From: CAZMNF01 sp964567595
Lineage (GTDB): Bacteria; Bipolaricaulota; Bipolaricaulia; RBG-16-55-9
DNA: 25,750 bases
Assembly: GCA_964567595.1 (NCBI GenBank)
Contig: CAZMNF010000030.1
Coordinates: 1-25,750 of the forward strand
Direction of reading: 5' to 3'
Position 1 is the stretch's first letter. Each line of letters starts with the position of its first letter. The notes beneath the pieces are model-generated. The model had not been told where the DNA came from. It worked only from the letters and a program-made list of their open reading frames with translations, and made no database searches. Shown here piece by piece: positions 6,766 to 14,337 of the stretch. Made by a program: the position numbers and the translations under genes.

Positions 6766-8094
6766 ATGGATCCTAGCTTAGGATTCGTAGTGTTGGCCGC
6801 CCTATCGCTGCTGGCTGGCATGATGACCGCGCTCGAAGTGGCGGTCGCCTCCTTGGGCAGGCTGCGACTGACGGCCCTGTCCGACACGGATCCCCGCCAT
6901 CATCGCATGGTCCACGCGCTGATGGCCGAGCCACAGCGCGTCATGGGGGCCATCGCGCTTCTAACGGACTTGGTTTTGGCCCTGACCGGCATCGCTGCCG
7001 CGATGCTGAGCTTCTCGCTCGCCCCCGATTGGGGGCTCGGAGCCAAAGCGGGCCTCGCCTTCGGCATTGCTGCCGTCTACCTCATCGTGCTCGGCGAGTT
7101 GGTCCCCTACTACATCGGCCGCCACCGCATCGCCAATTGGGTCCTGGCGCTGATGCGCCCGCTCTACTGGATCATTCGGCCGCTCTTCCCGTTCGTCCGT
7201 GCCTCCGAGGGGATTCGGCACGGCCTGCGACGCCTGGTTTTCCCCAGTGCGGCCGATACGACGGATGAATCTCCCGTCAACGAGGATCAAGTCCGCGACC
7301 TCTTGGAACACCTGCTCGATGAGGCCGAACGCTACGGCATCGTCGAGGAAGCCGAAGAGCGCATGATCTGGCGCATCCTCAGCTACGACGATCTCGTCGT
7401 GCGCCAGGTCATGGTGCCGCGGCCGGAGGTCGTCTCGCTCGCATGCGACACGTCCATGAGCGACGTTGAAGCGATCATCGTCGACGAAGGCCATTCGCGC
7501 TATCCCGTCTACGAAAGCGATCGGGACAACATTATCGGCATTCTCTTTGCCAAGGACCTGCTCCGCGCCGACCACGACCACGCGACCTCGCTGGAGGACC
7601 ACCGTGAGCTGATTCGGCCCCCCTTCTTCACGCCGACGGTCAAGCCGATCAACGATCTGCTGCGCGAGTTCCAGAACCACAAGAAACACATGGCCATCGT
7701 GGTGGACGAGTTCGGCGGCATGGCCGGCATCGTCACCTTGGAGGACGTTTTGGAGGAGATCGTCGGCGAGATCAGCGACGAGTACGACGAGCCGCGCCGC
7801 ATGATCCGCCAGCTCTCCGATCGCGAATACCTCGTCGAGGGCGACGCCGAGCTGACGATGATCAACGAGGAGCTGGGGCTGGAGCTGCCGGCCGACGGCG
7901 CGGTGACCATCGGCGGCCTCGTGACCGAGCACCTGGAGGAGATCCCTCGCCCGGGCCGATCCACCGACATCCATGGCGTGACCGTCCTGGTGGAAAGCGC
8001 CACCGCGCGCGAGATCCTGAAAGTCCGACTGCGGCTTCCCGAATTGCCGCCGTCCACGGCTGAACCGGCGGAGACGCCTGTCGAATCGCTCTAG
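6766..8094 (+). CDS. CNNM-domain membrane protein with CBS pair and CorC/HlyC domain (hemolysin-C-like)
   Basis: Integral membrane protein of the CNNM/CorB family, linked in other bacteria to magnesium or other divalent-ion export. The 'hemolysin' name is historical. The 442-residue product has an N-terminal DUF21/CNNM region with hydrophobic segments to about residue 140, including the conserved VLGELVPYYIG. A helical linker (VRDLLEHLLDEAERYGIVEE) follows. Next comes a CBS pair from about 215 to 340 (QVMVPRPEVVSL, HSRYPVYE, AIVVDEFGGMAGIVTLEDVLEEIVGEI) and a C-terminal CorC/HlyC domain that includes YLVEGDAELTMINEELGLELP. It stands alone, divergent from accB. The ion specificity cannot be read from the sequence. 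Confidence 0.9.
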   Translation: MDPSLGFVVLAALSLLAGMMTALEVAVASLGRLRLTALSDTDPRHHRMVHALMAEPQRVMGAIALLTDLVLALTGIAAAMLSFSLAPDWGLGAKAGLAFGIAAVYLIVLGELVPYYIGRHRIANWVLALMRPLYWIIRPLFPFVRASEGIRHGLRRLVFPSAADTTDESPVNEDQVRDLLEHLLDEAERYGIVEEAEERMIWRILSYDDLVVRQVMVPRPEVVSLACDTSMSDVEAIIVDEGHSRYPVYESDRDNIIGILFAKDLLRADHDHATSLEDHRELIRPPFFTPTVKPINDLLREFQNHKKHMAIVVDEFGGMAGIVTLEDVLEEIVGEISDEYDEPRRMIRQLSDREYLVEGDAELTMINEELGLELPADGAVTIGGLVTEHLEEIPRPGRSTDIHGVTVLVESATAREILKVRLRLPELPPSTAEPAETPVESL

Positions 8095-8281
8095 CCCGCT
8101 CAGTGCGCGTGCGCAGCGACGTAACCTGACGTCATCGCCTCTGTTTCAAGGACGGAACGATACGGATTGAGCAGGAGTCAGTGTTGCCCGAATGAGGGGT
8201 TACATGTCACAATGCCGGTGAGAATCGCGCGGGGCACTTATCATGGTCTGCACAGCGCCACTGACGAGGAGATTCGAACGA

Positions 8282-8452
8282 ATGGGCACGGATAAGCTGA
8301 TCGCTTACGCGCCGAAGGGCAAGCGGGTTGAGGATCCCGTTGCGAGGTTCAACAAGCCGGCCAAGCAACAGGATTGCTCGGTCAACTCCCTGGTGGTGAA
8401 AGCCATCGACGAGTTCATCGAGCGCGAGGAGACGGAAGCCACGAAAGGATAG
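8282..8452 (+). CDS. Small ribbon-helix-helix-like protein
   Basis: A 56-residue protein whose C-terminal half (CSVNSLVVKAIDEFIERE) matches the second helix of Arc/CopG/HicB-type ribbon-helix-helix DNA-binding proteins, where 'SVNSLV.EAI' is a familiar pattern. The first half (LIAYAPKGKRVEDPVARFNKPAKQQD) would hold the strand and first helix but contains two prolines, so it may be a divergent or weakened fold. I start at the ATG at 8282, behind GAGGAG 10 nt upstream, and not at an in-frame ATG at 8243. It ends 10 nt before the RemA-like gene, so the two are probably co-transcribed. It could be an accessory regulator or an antitoxin-like remnant; no toxin is next to it. Confidence 0.6.
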   Translation: MGTDKLIAYAPKGKRVEDPVARFNKPAKQQDCSVNSLVVKAIDEFIEREETEATKG

Positions 8453-8462
8453 GTGAACCCCC

Positions 8463-8708
8463 ATGAGCAACGGCCTGCTGAACGTCGGCCTCGACAACAT
8501 GGTGAGCAAGGACGAGATCGTCGCCATTGCGCGTCCGGACTCCTTGCCGATCAAGGAGATGATCCAGACGTACGATGACCAGAATCGCCTGATCGATTTG
8601 ACGCGCGGCCGCAAGCGACGAGCCGTGCTCATTACCCGGTCCGGCTACGTCGTCCTCTCGCCCCTGCGGACGCCGACACTGGCGGAGCGCTACGTCGACT
8701 CCGACTGA
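8463..8708 (+). CDS. remA: RemA-like regulatory protein (DUF370, extracellular matrix regulator family)
   Basis: The 81-residue product matches the DUF370/RemA family along its length: LLNVGLDNMVSKDEIVAIARPDS corresponds to the 'NIGFGNIVSANR..SIVSPES' start, PIKEMIQ to 'PIKRMIQ', and LIDLTRGRKRRAVLITRSGYVVLSP to 'LIDATYGRRTRAVI..SDHVILSA'. In Bacillus subtilis RemA is an oligomeric DNA-binding activator of biofilm matrix genes. From memory, its DNA-contact arginines are at 18, 50 and 51. Here position 50 is Arg and 51 Lys (GRKRR), but position 18 is Glu (KDE). The DNA-binding face may therefore differ. The target genes here are unknown. It lies directly behind the ribbon-helix-helix gene. Confidence 0.82.
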   Translation: MSNGLLNVGLDNMVSKDEIVAIARPDSLPIKEMIQTYDDQNRLIDLTRGRKRRAVLITRSGYVVLSPLRTPTLAERYVDSD

Positions 8709-8778
8709 GAACGAGCCAAGCGCTAGCTCCCGGACGGTTCCCCAGGCCGTCGTCGGCAGCCGAGCGCCCCGGTGCCTT

Positions 8779-8804
8779 CCCTCGGCCGGACGTCAGACCG
8801 AGGG
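8779..8804. terminator. Hairpin after the RemA-like gene (possible terminator)
   Basis: CCCTCGG (8779-8785) pairs with CCGAGGG (8798-8804) around a 12-base loop, about 70 nt after the remA stop. No U-tract follows, so it is only a candidate terminator or mRNA 3' end. The rest of 8709-8959 has no gene that I can support. Confidence 0.3.
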
Positions 8805-8935
8805 CAACCCGCTGTTGATCCCTCTTGGGATGCCCACAGTTTTAGGCCGAATTGGCACCTCGTCGGCGGGTTCATGCCCGAATCGCCCTAACGGCTTTGC
8901 CGACGGCCCCTTGTCAGCTTCCCTCAACAATTCCC

Positions 8936-8950
8936 GCCAGGACACCTGGC
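8936..8950 (-). terminator. Short hairpin just downstream of the helicase stop
   Basis: GCCAGG-ACA-CCTGGC forms a perfect 6-bp stem about 10 nt beyond the helicase stop codon (TAA at 8960-8962, minus strand). The position suits a terminator, but no T-run follows on the minus strand. Confidence 0.3.
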
Positions 8951-8959
8951 CTTCTGGAA

Positions 8960-10192
8960 TTAAGCGCCAGGAATCCCGTTGTCAAAAGCGTCAATGCTGT
9001 CGGCCTGCAGCCGGCGGTGGCAGAGCAGCTCAATCTCGGTGATCTCCTCGCCTTGATCGGGGGTCACGAACGTGATCGCCTTGCCAGCATTGTTCATGCG
9101 TCCGGACCGGCCAATCCGATGCAGGTAATCCTTCGGATTCTCCGGGATGTCGTAGTTGATCACGTGCGAGATGCCGTCGACGTCGATGCCACGACCCAGG
9201 ACGTCCGTCGTGACGAGCAGCTTGGTCTTGCCCGAGCGGAAGCGATCCATCGCCCGCTGTCGCTGGCCCTGCGAGAGCCCGCCGTGAATGTGACCGGATG
9301 GGTATCCCTTCTTGCGCAGGTCGTTGCCCAGTTTCTCCGCCCCGCGCTTGGTGCGGGTGAAGATGAGACAGAGCTCAGGGTCTTCCCGCTTGAGCACCTC
9401 CGCCAGCAGCTGGCGCTTGCGCCCCGGCGCAACCGGGAAGTAGCGCTGTTCGATCGTGGCCACTGAGGGGCTGTCGTCGTCGATCGCCGAGATCTGCTCG
9501 GGATCGCTCAAGTATTGATTGGCAAAGCTCATGATCGCGGCGGGCATCGTCGCCGAGAGGAACATCGTCTGGGATCGATTCGTGCACTGGTTGACGATGC
9601 GCGTGATGTCGGGGCGGAAGCCCATATCGAACATGCGATCCACCTCGTCCATCACGACGACCGAGAACGCGCTGAGATCGATCGTGCCGCGCCCGGCGTG
9701 ATCGAGCAATCGGCCCGGCGTGGCCACCACGATGTCCGGTCGATGCTGCAGTTTGTTGATCTGTGCCTTGATCGGCTTGCCGCCGTAGATGGCGACGGCG
9801 GTCGGTCGATCCGAGCCCGACAACGATTGGCTCGCCTGCGCGGTCTGTTCGGTCAGCTCACGGGTCGGCGCCAGGATGAGCATCCGCTCGGATCGGCCTT
9901 GATAGACCCGCTCGAAGAACGGCAACAAAAATGCCGCCGTCTTGCCCGTGCCGGTCCGCGCCAATCCGACGGAGTCGTGCCCGCTTAGGGCAGCCGGGAT
10001 GAACTTCGCTTGGATGGCCGTCGGGGTCGCAAATCCGGCCCGCTCAACGGCCTTCAAGGTCGGGGCCCCGAGGCCCAGCTGAGCGAAGCCGGACGGCGAT
10101 GGGTCGGCGTTCGGGACGCGATGTTGCGGGACGGGTTCGAATGTCGGCGACGGGCGGGAGGGACGGCGTTGCGTTTGGTCTCGTGTGTTCAT
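8960..10192 (-). CDS. DEAD-box-family ATP-dependent RNA helicase (RhlE-like, DEVD motif II)
   Basis: ATP-dependent RNA-remodelling helicase with two RecA-like domains. Motifs in order are the Q motif (F36, TPTAIQ ending at Q61), the P-loop ARTGTGKT (K84), APTREL, TPGRLLDHA, motif II DEVD at 182-185 in place of DEAD, motif III SAT (213-215), IFTRTKRGAEKL, and TTDVLGRGIDVDGISHVINYD followed by HRIGRSGRM. At 410 residues it is a compact core with a 35-residue N-terminal extension rich in Arg and Pro. There is no basic C-terminal tail, and the protein ends soon after motif VI. The Shine-Dalgarno AGGGGAG precedes the ATG. The gene has its own upstream promoter and a long structured leader, a layout known for cold-responsive helicases; that regulation is inference. 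Confidence 0.93.
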   Translation of the reverse strand: MNTRDQTQRRPSRPSPTFEPVPQHRVPNADPSPSGFAQLGLGAPTLKAVERAGFATPTAIQAKFIPAALSGHDSVGLARTGTGKTAAFLLPFFERVYQGRSERMLILAPTRELTEQTAQASQSLSGSDRPTAVAIYGGKPIKAQINKLQHRPDIVVATPGRLLDHAGRGTIDLSAFSVVVMDEVDRMFDMGFRPDITRIVNQCTNRSQTMFLSATMPAAIMSFANQYLSDPEQISAIDDDSPSVATIEQRYFPVAPGRKRQLLAEVLKREDPELCLIFTRTKRGAEKLGNDLRKKGYPSGHIHGGLSQGQRQRAMDRFRSGKTKLLVTTDVLGRGIDVDGISHVINYDIPENPKDYLHRIGRSGRMNNAGKAITFVTPDQGEEITEIELLCHRRLQADSIDAFDNGIPGA

Positions 10193-10210
10193 GGATCTCC
10201 CCTGTTCGGA

Positions 10211-10235
10211 GGTCTCGGGGCACGGCCCCGGGACC
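10211..10235 (-). promoter_or_regulatory. Strong leader hairpin upstream of the helicase ribosome binding site
   Basis: Read on the plus strand, GGTC-tc-GGGGC-acg-GCCCC-gg-GACC folds into two G/C-rich stem parts around a 3-base loop. On the minus-strand transcript it lies about 10 nt upstream of the GGGGAG Shine-Dalgarno. The CCCC of the stem could instead pair with that Shine-Dalgarno, so a translation switch is conceivable. The rest of the gap 10193-10497 holds two divergent promoters and an 8-base direct repeat, and no gene. Confidence 0.4.
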
Positions 10236-10333
10236 CAGAGTTTAGAAGCAAACGGACAGGTCCGGTTGCCTTGAAGAGATCGCGAAGCTACGACGAGACA
10301 AACGGCAGGTCCACTTTCTTCGCTTGTTACTTT

Positions 10334-10362
10334 ATGTTAACCGCTCTGATTCACCACGTCAA
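10334..10362 (-). promoter_or_regulatory. Promoter for the RNA helicase gene
   Basis: On the minus strand, TTGACG (10362-10357), a 17-bp spacer and TAACAT (10339-10334) give a good sigma70-type match. Transcription would begin near 10327, which leaves a leader of about 135 nt before the ATG at 10192. Confidence 0.55.
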
Positions 10363-10428
10363 TATCAGCATCGCCGTGAGAGCCCCCATCGACTGCTTGG
10401 TCGAAGCTCGCCACCGGATGTTGCCCCC

Positions 10429-10452
10429 GATGGAGGGATGGAAGGATGGAAC
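10429..10452 (+). repeat. Three direct 8-base repeats upstream of the msrB promoter
   Basis: GATGGA(G/A)(G/C) occurs three times in tandem with exact 8-base spacing (starts 10429, 10437, 10445). The block ends 15 bases before the extended -10 at 10467. It lies where an activator could bind in place of a -35 box, which is absent here. Function is inference. Confidence 0.4.
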
Positions 10453-10466
10453 GGCGGTTCGTGGCC

Positions 10467-10475
10467 TGCTATGAT
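10467..10475 (+). promoter_or_regulatory. Extended -10 promoter for msrB
   Basis: TGCTATGAT contains an extended TG element and a -10 hexamer TATGAT with 5 of 6 consensus matches. No good -35 lies 17 bp upstream. The start would be near 10482, just before the GGAGGT Shine-Dalgarno at 10485-10490. Confidence 0.45.
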
Positions 10476-10497
10476 TAAGGCATCGGAGGTGTCACAC

Positions 10498-10890
10498 ATG
10501 GCTGAGCCCAACCCCACCGAACAAGGGCTGACGCCTGAACAGCATCGGGTCTGCCGCGAGGGCGGCACGGAGCCGCCGTTCTCGGGCCACTATTGGAACT
10601 GCAAGGCGGACGGCGTCTATCGCTGCGTCTGCTGCGACGCGCCGCTGTTCAGCTCCGAGACGAAGTTCGAGTCCGGCACGGGCTGGCCGAGCTTCTGGAA
10701 CGCCATCGACGAGGGCAACGTGCAGCTCTACGAAGACCGCAGCCTCGGCATGGTCCGCACCGAAGTCCGCTGCGCCAGCTGCGACGCCCACCTCGGGCAC
10801 CTGTTCAACGACGGCCCGGAGCCGACGGGGCAACGCTACTGCATCAACTCCGTGGCGCTGCAGCTGGATCCCGCTGAGGACCCCGCATAG
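10498..10890 (+). CDS. msrB: Peptide-methionine (R)-S-oxide reductase
   Basis: Reduces methionine-R-sulfoxide in proteins, repairing oxidative damage. The start at 10498 is set by GGAGGT with a 7-nt spacer; the frame is open upstream without a better start. The 130-residue product is a complete MsrB. It has the family N-terminus (LTPEQHRVCREGGTEPPFSG), zinc-binding pairs C43/C46 and C92/C95, the GTGWPSFW block, LGHLFNDGP, and the catalytic Cys C115 in QRYCINSVAL. Additional cysteines (C19, C35, C45) are present, and I cannot tell which one resolves the disulfide. No signal peptide is visible, so it is cytoplasmic. It is followed after 17 nt by an amidase gene in the same direction. Confidence 0.95.
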   Translation: MAEPNPTEQGLTPEQHRVCREGGTEPPFSGHYWNCKADGVYRCVCCDAPLFSSETKFESGTGWPSFWNAIDEGNVQLYEDRSLGMVRTEVRCASCDAHLGHLFNDGPEPTGQRYCINSVALQLDPAEDPA

Positions 10891-10907
10891 AGCCCGATCG
10901 CCAACGG

Positions 10908-12104
10908 ATGGACGACCTGCTCGGCGCAATTGTCGAACGGATCCCCGACCGCCCGCCCGGGGACGCGGGCCCATTGGCCGGCCAGCCGTTCATGGCGAAG
11001 GATCTGTTCGACGTGGCCGGCCACCCGACTCGCGCCGGCAACCCCGACTACGCTGAGTGGCACGGCATCCCCACCGACGACGCGTGGGCGGTGCGGGCGC
11101 TCGAGAACGCCGGCGCCCAGCTGATCGCCAAGACCCACACCCACGAGCTGGCCTACGGCCTCACGGGCGTGAACGCCCATTTCGGCACTCCGCGCAATCC
11201 GTACGATTCGGACCGCATCGCCGGGGGCTCCTCCTCCGGATCGGCGGCCGCGGTCGGCAGCGGCATGGTCCCGTTCGCGCTCGGGACCGACACGGCCGGG
11301 TCGATTCGTCTGCCAGCCTCGCTTTGCGGGATTTTCGGGCTTCGACCGACACACGGGCGGATTCCCGTCCAGGGGCTAGTGCCGTTGGCGCCCTCGTTCG
11401 ACACCGTCGGCACGTTGGCCCAGGACGCCGCGACGCTGCAGCGCGTGGCGCGCGCCCTCATCCCGGACTTCGCGATGCCGGCCTCGCACGGGTTCAAGCG
11501 GGCCGTTGTGCCCAGCGACGCAGCGCCTTTTGCGGAACAGATAGGCCTCGACGCCGTTTCACGTGCCGCGCAGCGACTGCGGACGCTCGGCCTCGACGTG
11601 ACGGAGGTCGAACTCGCTGCGTTCGAGGCCATCCGCGACGTCCAGAGCGGTCTCGGCGGCGCCCAAGTCTGGTCGGTCCATGAGGCCTGGATTGCCGAAC
11701 AGCGACCGCGCCTCGGCCCGGACCTCGAACGCAAGCTGAGGGCCACCTCGCAACTGCGCGTTGCTGAGATCGGTCGGGCGCTTGCCCGAGAACCCGGGCT
11801 GGTCCGAACATTGGACAACTTCGTTGGCAACAGCGAGACGCTCCTCGTGCTGCCGGCCTCGCCCGACGTCGCGCCCCGAGTGTCGGATCTGCAAGATCCG
11901 CATCAAGCCCAAGCGTTCCGATCGGCGACCTTGGGGTTAGTGACGCCTGCAAGCCTCGGCGGCCTGCCCGTCGCGGCCGTGCCGAGCGCTTCCCATGACG
12001 CCCTGCCCGTCGGCACACAGTTGGTCGGGCCACGCGGTAGTGACGAACGGTTGCTCCGACTGATCCAGGATTGGCCGTCGCTTGACGGAACGTCCGCCGG
12101 TTGA
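10908..12104 (+). CDS. Amidase signature family hydrolase
   Basis: Hydrolyses a C-N amide bond with a Ser-cisSer-Lys triad. The triad can be placed from motifs: K31 (FMAKDLFDV), cis-Ser S108 in AGGSSSGSAAAVGSG, and the nucleophile S132 in GTDTAGSIRLPAS, 24 residues later as is usual. The protein is 398 residues, shorter than the common 450-500, with a short N-terminus before the first Lys motif. The C-terminal part (TPASLGGLPVAAVP followed by VGTQLVGP) is also typical. It is not a clear GatA, since no gatB or gatC lies nearby; an aryl- or alkyl-amidase is more likely. The substrate cannot be inferred. The Shine-Dalgarno is weak, and it starts 17 nt after msrB. Confidence 0.9.
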   Translation: MDDLLGAIVERIPDRPPGDAGPLAGQPFMAKDLFDVAGHPTRAGNPDYAEWHGIPTDDAWAVRALENAGAQLIAKTHTHELAYGLTGVNAHFGTPRNPYDSDRIAGGSSSGSAAAVGSGMVPFALGTDTAGSIRLPASLCGIFGLRPTHGRIPVQGLVPLAPSFDTVGTLAQDAATLQRVARALIPDFAMPASHGFKRAVVPSDAAPFAEQIGLDAVSRAAQRLRTLGLDVTEVELAAFEAIRDVQSGLGGAQVWSVHEAWIAEQRPRLGPDLERKLRATSQLRVAEIGRALAREPGLVRTLDNFVGNSETLLVLPASPDVAPRVSDLQDPHQAQAFRSATLGLVTPASLGGLPVAAVPSASHDALPVGTQLVGPRGSDERLLRLIQDWPSLDGTSAG

Positions 12105-12138
12105 ACCGCTCGCGGCACGTCGCGCACAATGGGGCATC

Positions 12139-14295
12139 ATGAGCGACATTCCCGCCACGCTTGCCCACGAGTTCAACCTCCGCCAACGATCCATCGACCG
12201 CGTCCTGTCGCTCGTCGACGACGGCGCGACGGTCCCGTTCCTCGCCCGCTACCGCAAGGAGCAAACCGGCGGGCTCGACGAGGTCAAGCTCCGAGACTTG
12301 CTCGAGCGCCACACGTATCTCAAGGCGCTTGAAGACCGCAAACAGACGATCATTCAATCCATTGACGAGCAGGGAAAACTGACCGAGGAACTCCGTCAGG
12401 CGATCGAAAGCTGCACGCAGAAGACCGACCTGGAAGACCTCTATCTGCCCTACAAGCCGAAGCGCCGCACTCGCGCCACGACCGCCCGTGAGCGGGGGCT
12501 GGAACCGCTTGCCGACCGTCTCAAGTCCTTGAACCGCCCCCATGTCTCGCACGTTGATCTGGGTCGGGAAGCCCAGCCGTTTGTCGATTCCGACCAGGGG
12601 ATCAACACGACCGACGATGCCCTCCGCGGCGCGTCCGACATCTTGGCCGAGGGCGTGGCAGAGGACGCCGAGCTACGAGCCAAGGTCCGCCAGCGATTGT
12701 GGGAGACCGGCCACGTCGTAACGAACGTCAAACGGGGCCATCCCAAGGGCACGACCAATTACGAGACGTATCGCGGCTTCAAGACGCCGGTGCGCTCCAT
12801 TGCGCCGCACCAGTATCTCGCCGCGCTGCGCGGGGAGGCTGAGGACGTGCTCACCCTCGACATCGAGGGCGATGACGGGCGCATGTTGGCCGATCTGGAG
12901 GCAGCCGTGCTGCATGCCGGCTCAAGCGAGCTGCAGCGATTCTACCGCGAGATGCTGCGCGACGCCTTGGATCGGCTGATGGTGCCGTCCATCAAGACCC
13001 AGCTCCGCCAGGAGACGAAGCAGCGGGCGGATCGCGCCTCCGTCCAGGTTTTCGCCGACAACCTCTATGATCGCCTCATGGCACCGCCGGCCGGCTCCAA
13101 ATCGACCCTCGGCGTCGATCCCGGCTTCCGGACCGGCTGCAAGCTGGCCGCCGTGGGCCCCACCGGCACATTCCTCCATCATGAAACGATTTATCCGCAC
13201 GGCTCCGACGAAGACCACCACGAAGCGGGGCACGCGGTGCGAGAGGTGATCCGCGACGCTGGAATCGACATCGTCGCGCTCGGGGACGGCACGGCCAGCC
13301 GCGAGACCGAATCGTTCCTGAAAGCGGCCCTCCAGCACGAAGCTCCCCACCTCCCCATCGTGATGGTGAACGAGGCCGGGGCATCCGTCTATTCAGCCAG
13401 CGACGTCGCGCGCGCCGAATTCCCCGATCTCGACGTCACCGTGCGCGGCGCAATCAGCATCGCTCGACGGCTCCAGGACCCGTTGGCCGAGTTGGTCAAG
13501 CTCGACCCGGAAGCGATCGGCGTCGGCCAATACCAACACGACGTCGATGGCAAGCTGATGCGCCAGAAACTGGCTGAGACCGTCGAGACCTGCGTCAACG
13601 CCGTCGGCGTCGACGCCAATACGGCGTCCCAGGAGCTGCTGCAGCACGTGTCAGGGCTCAATGCCGCCGTGGCTCGCGAGATCGTGCGCTACCGCGACCA
13701 GCACGGGCCGTTCTCCAATCGCCACGAACTGCTCAACGTCCCCAAGCTCGGGCCGAAGACGTTCGAGCAGGCGGCGGGATTTCTCAGAATCCGCGACGGC
13801 GACAACCCGCTCGACAACACGGCCGTCCACCCGGAGCGCTATGAGCTGGTGGCCCAGATGGCGAGCGACCTCGACATGAGCGTTCCCGAGCTTATCGAGA
13901 ATCCCGACCCCTGGGAAGCCATTGACCTAGATCGCTACGCAGGCGAGGGCGTCGGCGAGCCGACGCTGCGCGACATCGTGGAGGAGCTGAACCAACCGGG
14001 CCGCGATCCGCGAGACCAATTCGACTACGCCCGCTTCCGCGAGGACGTCCATGAAATCGGCGATCTGGAAGTCGATATGGTTTTGGAAGGGATCGTCACG
14101 AACGTGACGGACTTCGGGGCGTTTGTCGACGTCGGGGTCCATCACGATGGCCTCGTCCACATCTCCAAGCTGGCCGATCGATTCGTCCGCGATCCACGGG
14201 ACGTCGTGCGCGTGGGCGACGTCGTCGAGGTGCGCGTCGTGGACGTCGACGTCAATCGCGGACGATTCGGGCTCTCCATGCGCTCGGATGCGTAG
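12139..14295 (+). CDS. tex: Tex-family S1 RNA-binding transcription accessory protein
   Basis: Nucleic-acid-binding protein associated with RNA polymerase, implicated in transcription elongation and stress responses in other bacteria. The start at the ATG 12139 gives MSDIPATLAHEFNLRQ and 718 residues. Domain order matches Tex: an N-terminal helical part (VPFLARYRKEQTGGLDE, DLYLPYKPKRRTRA), a YqgF/RNase-H-like domain from about 320 (LGVDPGFRTGCKLAAV), and a helix-hairpin-helix region at about 505-560 (SGLNAAVAREIVRYRD, LNVPKLGPKTFEQAAGF). The C-terminal S1 domain starts at about 643 (VLEGIVTNVTDFGAFVDVGV, GLVHISKLADRFV). The length is close to the roughly 720-785 of known Tex proteins. It follows the amidase after 34 nt. 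Confidence 0.95.
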   Translation: MSDIPATLAHEFNLRQRSIDRVLSLVDDGATVPFLARYRKEQTGGLDEVKLRDLLERHTYLKALEDRKQTIIQSIDEQGKLTEELRQAIESCTQKTDLEDLYLPYKPKRRTRATTARERGLEPLADRLKSLNRPHVSHVDLGREAQPFVDSDQGINTTDDALRGASDILAEGVAEDAELRAKVRQRLWETGHVVTNVKRGHPKGTTNYETYRGFKTPVRSIAPHQYLAALRGEAEDVLTLDIEGDDGRMLADLEAAVLHAGSSELQRFYREMLRDALDRLMVPSIKTQLRQETKQRADRASVQVFADNLYDRLMAPPAGSKSTLGVDPGFRTGCKLAAVGPTGTFLHHETIYPHGSDEDHHEAGHAVREVIRDAGIDIVALGDGTASRETESFLKAALQHEAPHLPIVMVNEAGASVYSASDVARAEFPDLDVTVRGAISIARRLQDPLAELVKLDPEAIGVGQYQHDVDGKLMRQKLAETVETCVNAVGVDANTASQELLQHVSGLNAAVAREIVRYRDQHGPFSNRHELLNVPKLGPKTFEQAAGFLRIRDGDNPLDNTAVHPERYELVAQMASDLDMSVPELIENPDPWEAIDLDRYAGEGVGEPTLRDIVEELNQPGRDPRDQFDYARFREDVHEIGDLEVDMVLEGIVTNVTDFGAFVDVGVHHDGLVHISKLADRFVRDPRDVVRVGDVVEVRVVDVDVNRGRFGLSMRSDA

Positions 14296-14304
14296 GCTGT
14301 TGTC

Positions 14305-14321
14305 GCGGGCAACGGGCCCGC
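14305..14321 (+). terminator. Hairpin after tex (weak terminator or attenuator)
   Basis: GCGGGC-AACGG-GCCCGC is a perfect 6-bp stem 10 nt after the tex stop. It is followed by CTTACCCTTG and no proper U-tract. It could partly separate tex from the hydantoinase cluster. Confidence 0.3.
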
Positions 14322-14337
14322 TTACCCTTGCGGAACC

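Noticed and set aside
6961..7974. A 337-codon minus-strand frame opposite the CNNM/CorC gene
   Set aside because: Shadow of the real gene; composition dominated by Asp, Arg, Val and His and no domain seen.
8184..8210. Possible promoter TTGCCC with CACAAT before the ribbon-helix-helix gene
   Set aside because: Both boxes are weak and the spacing is 18; I could not separate it from chance.
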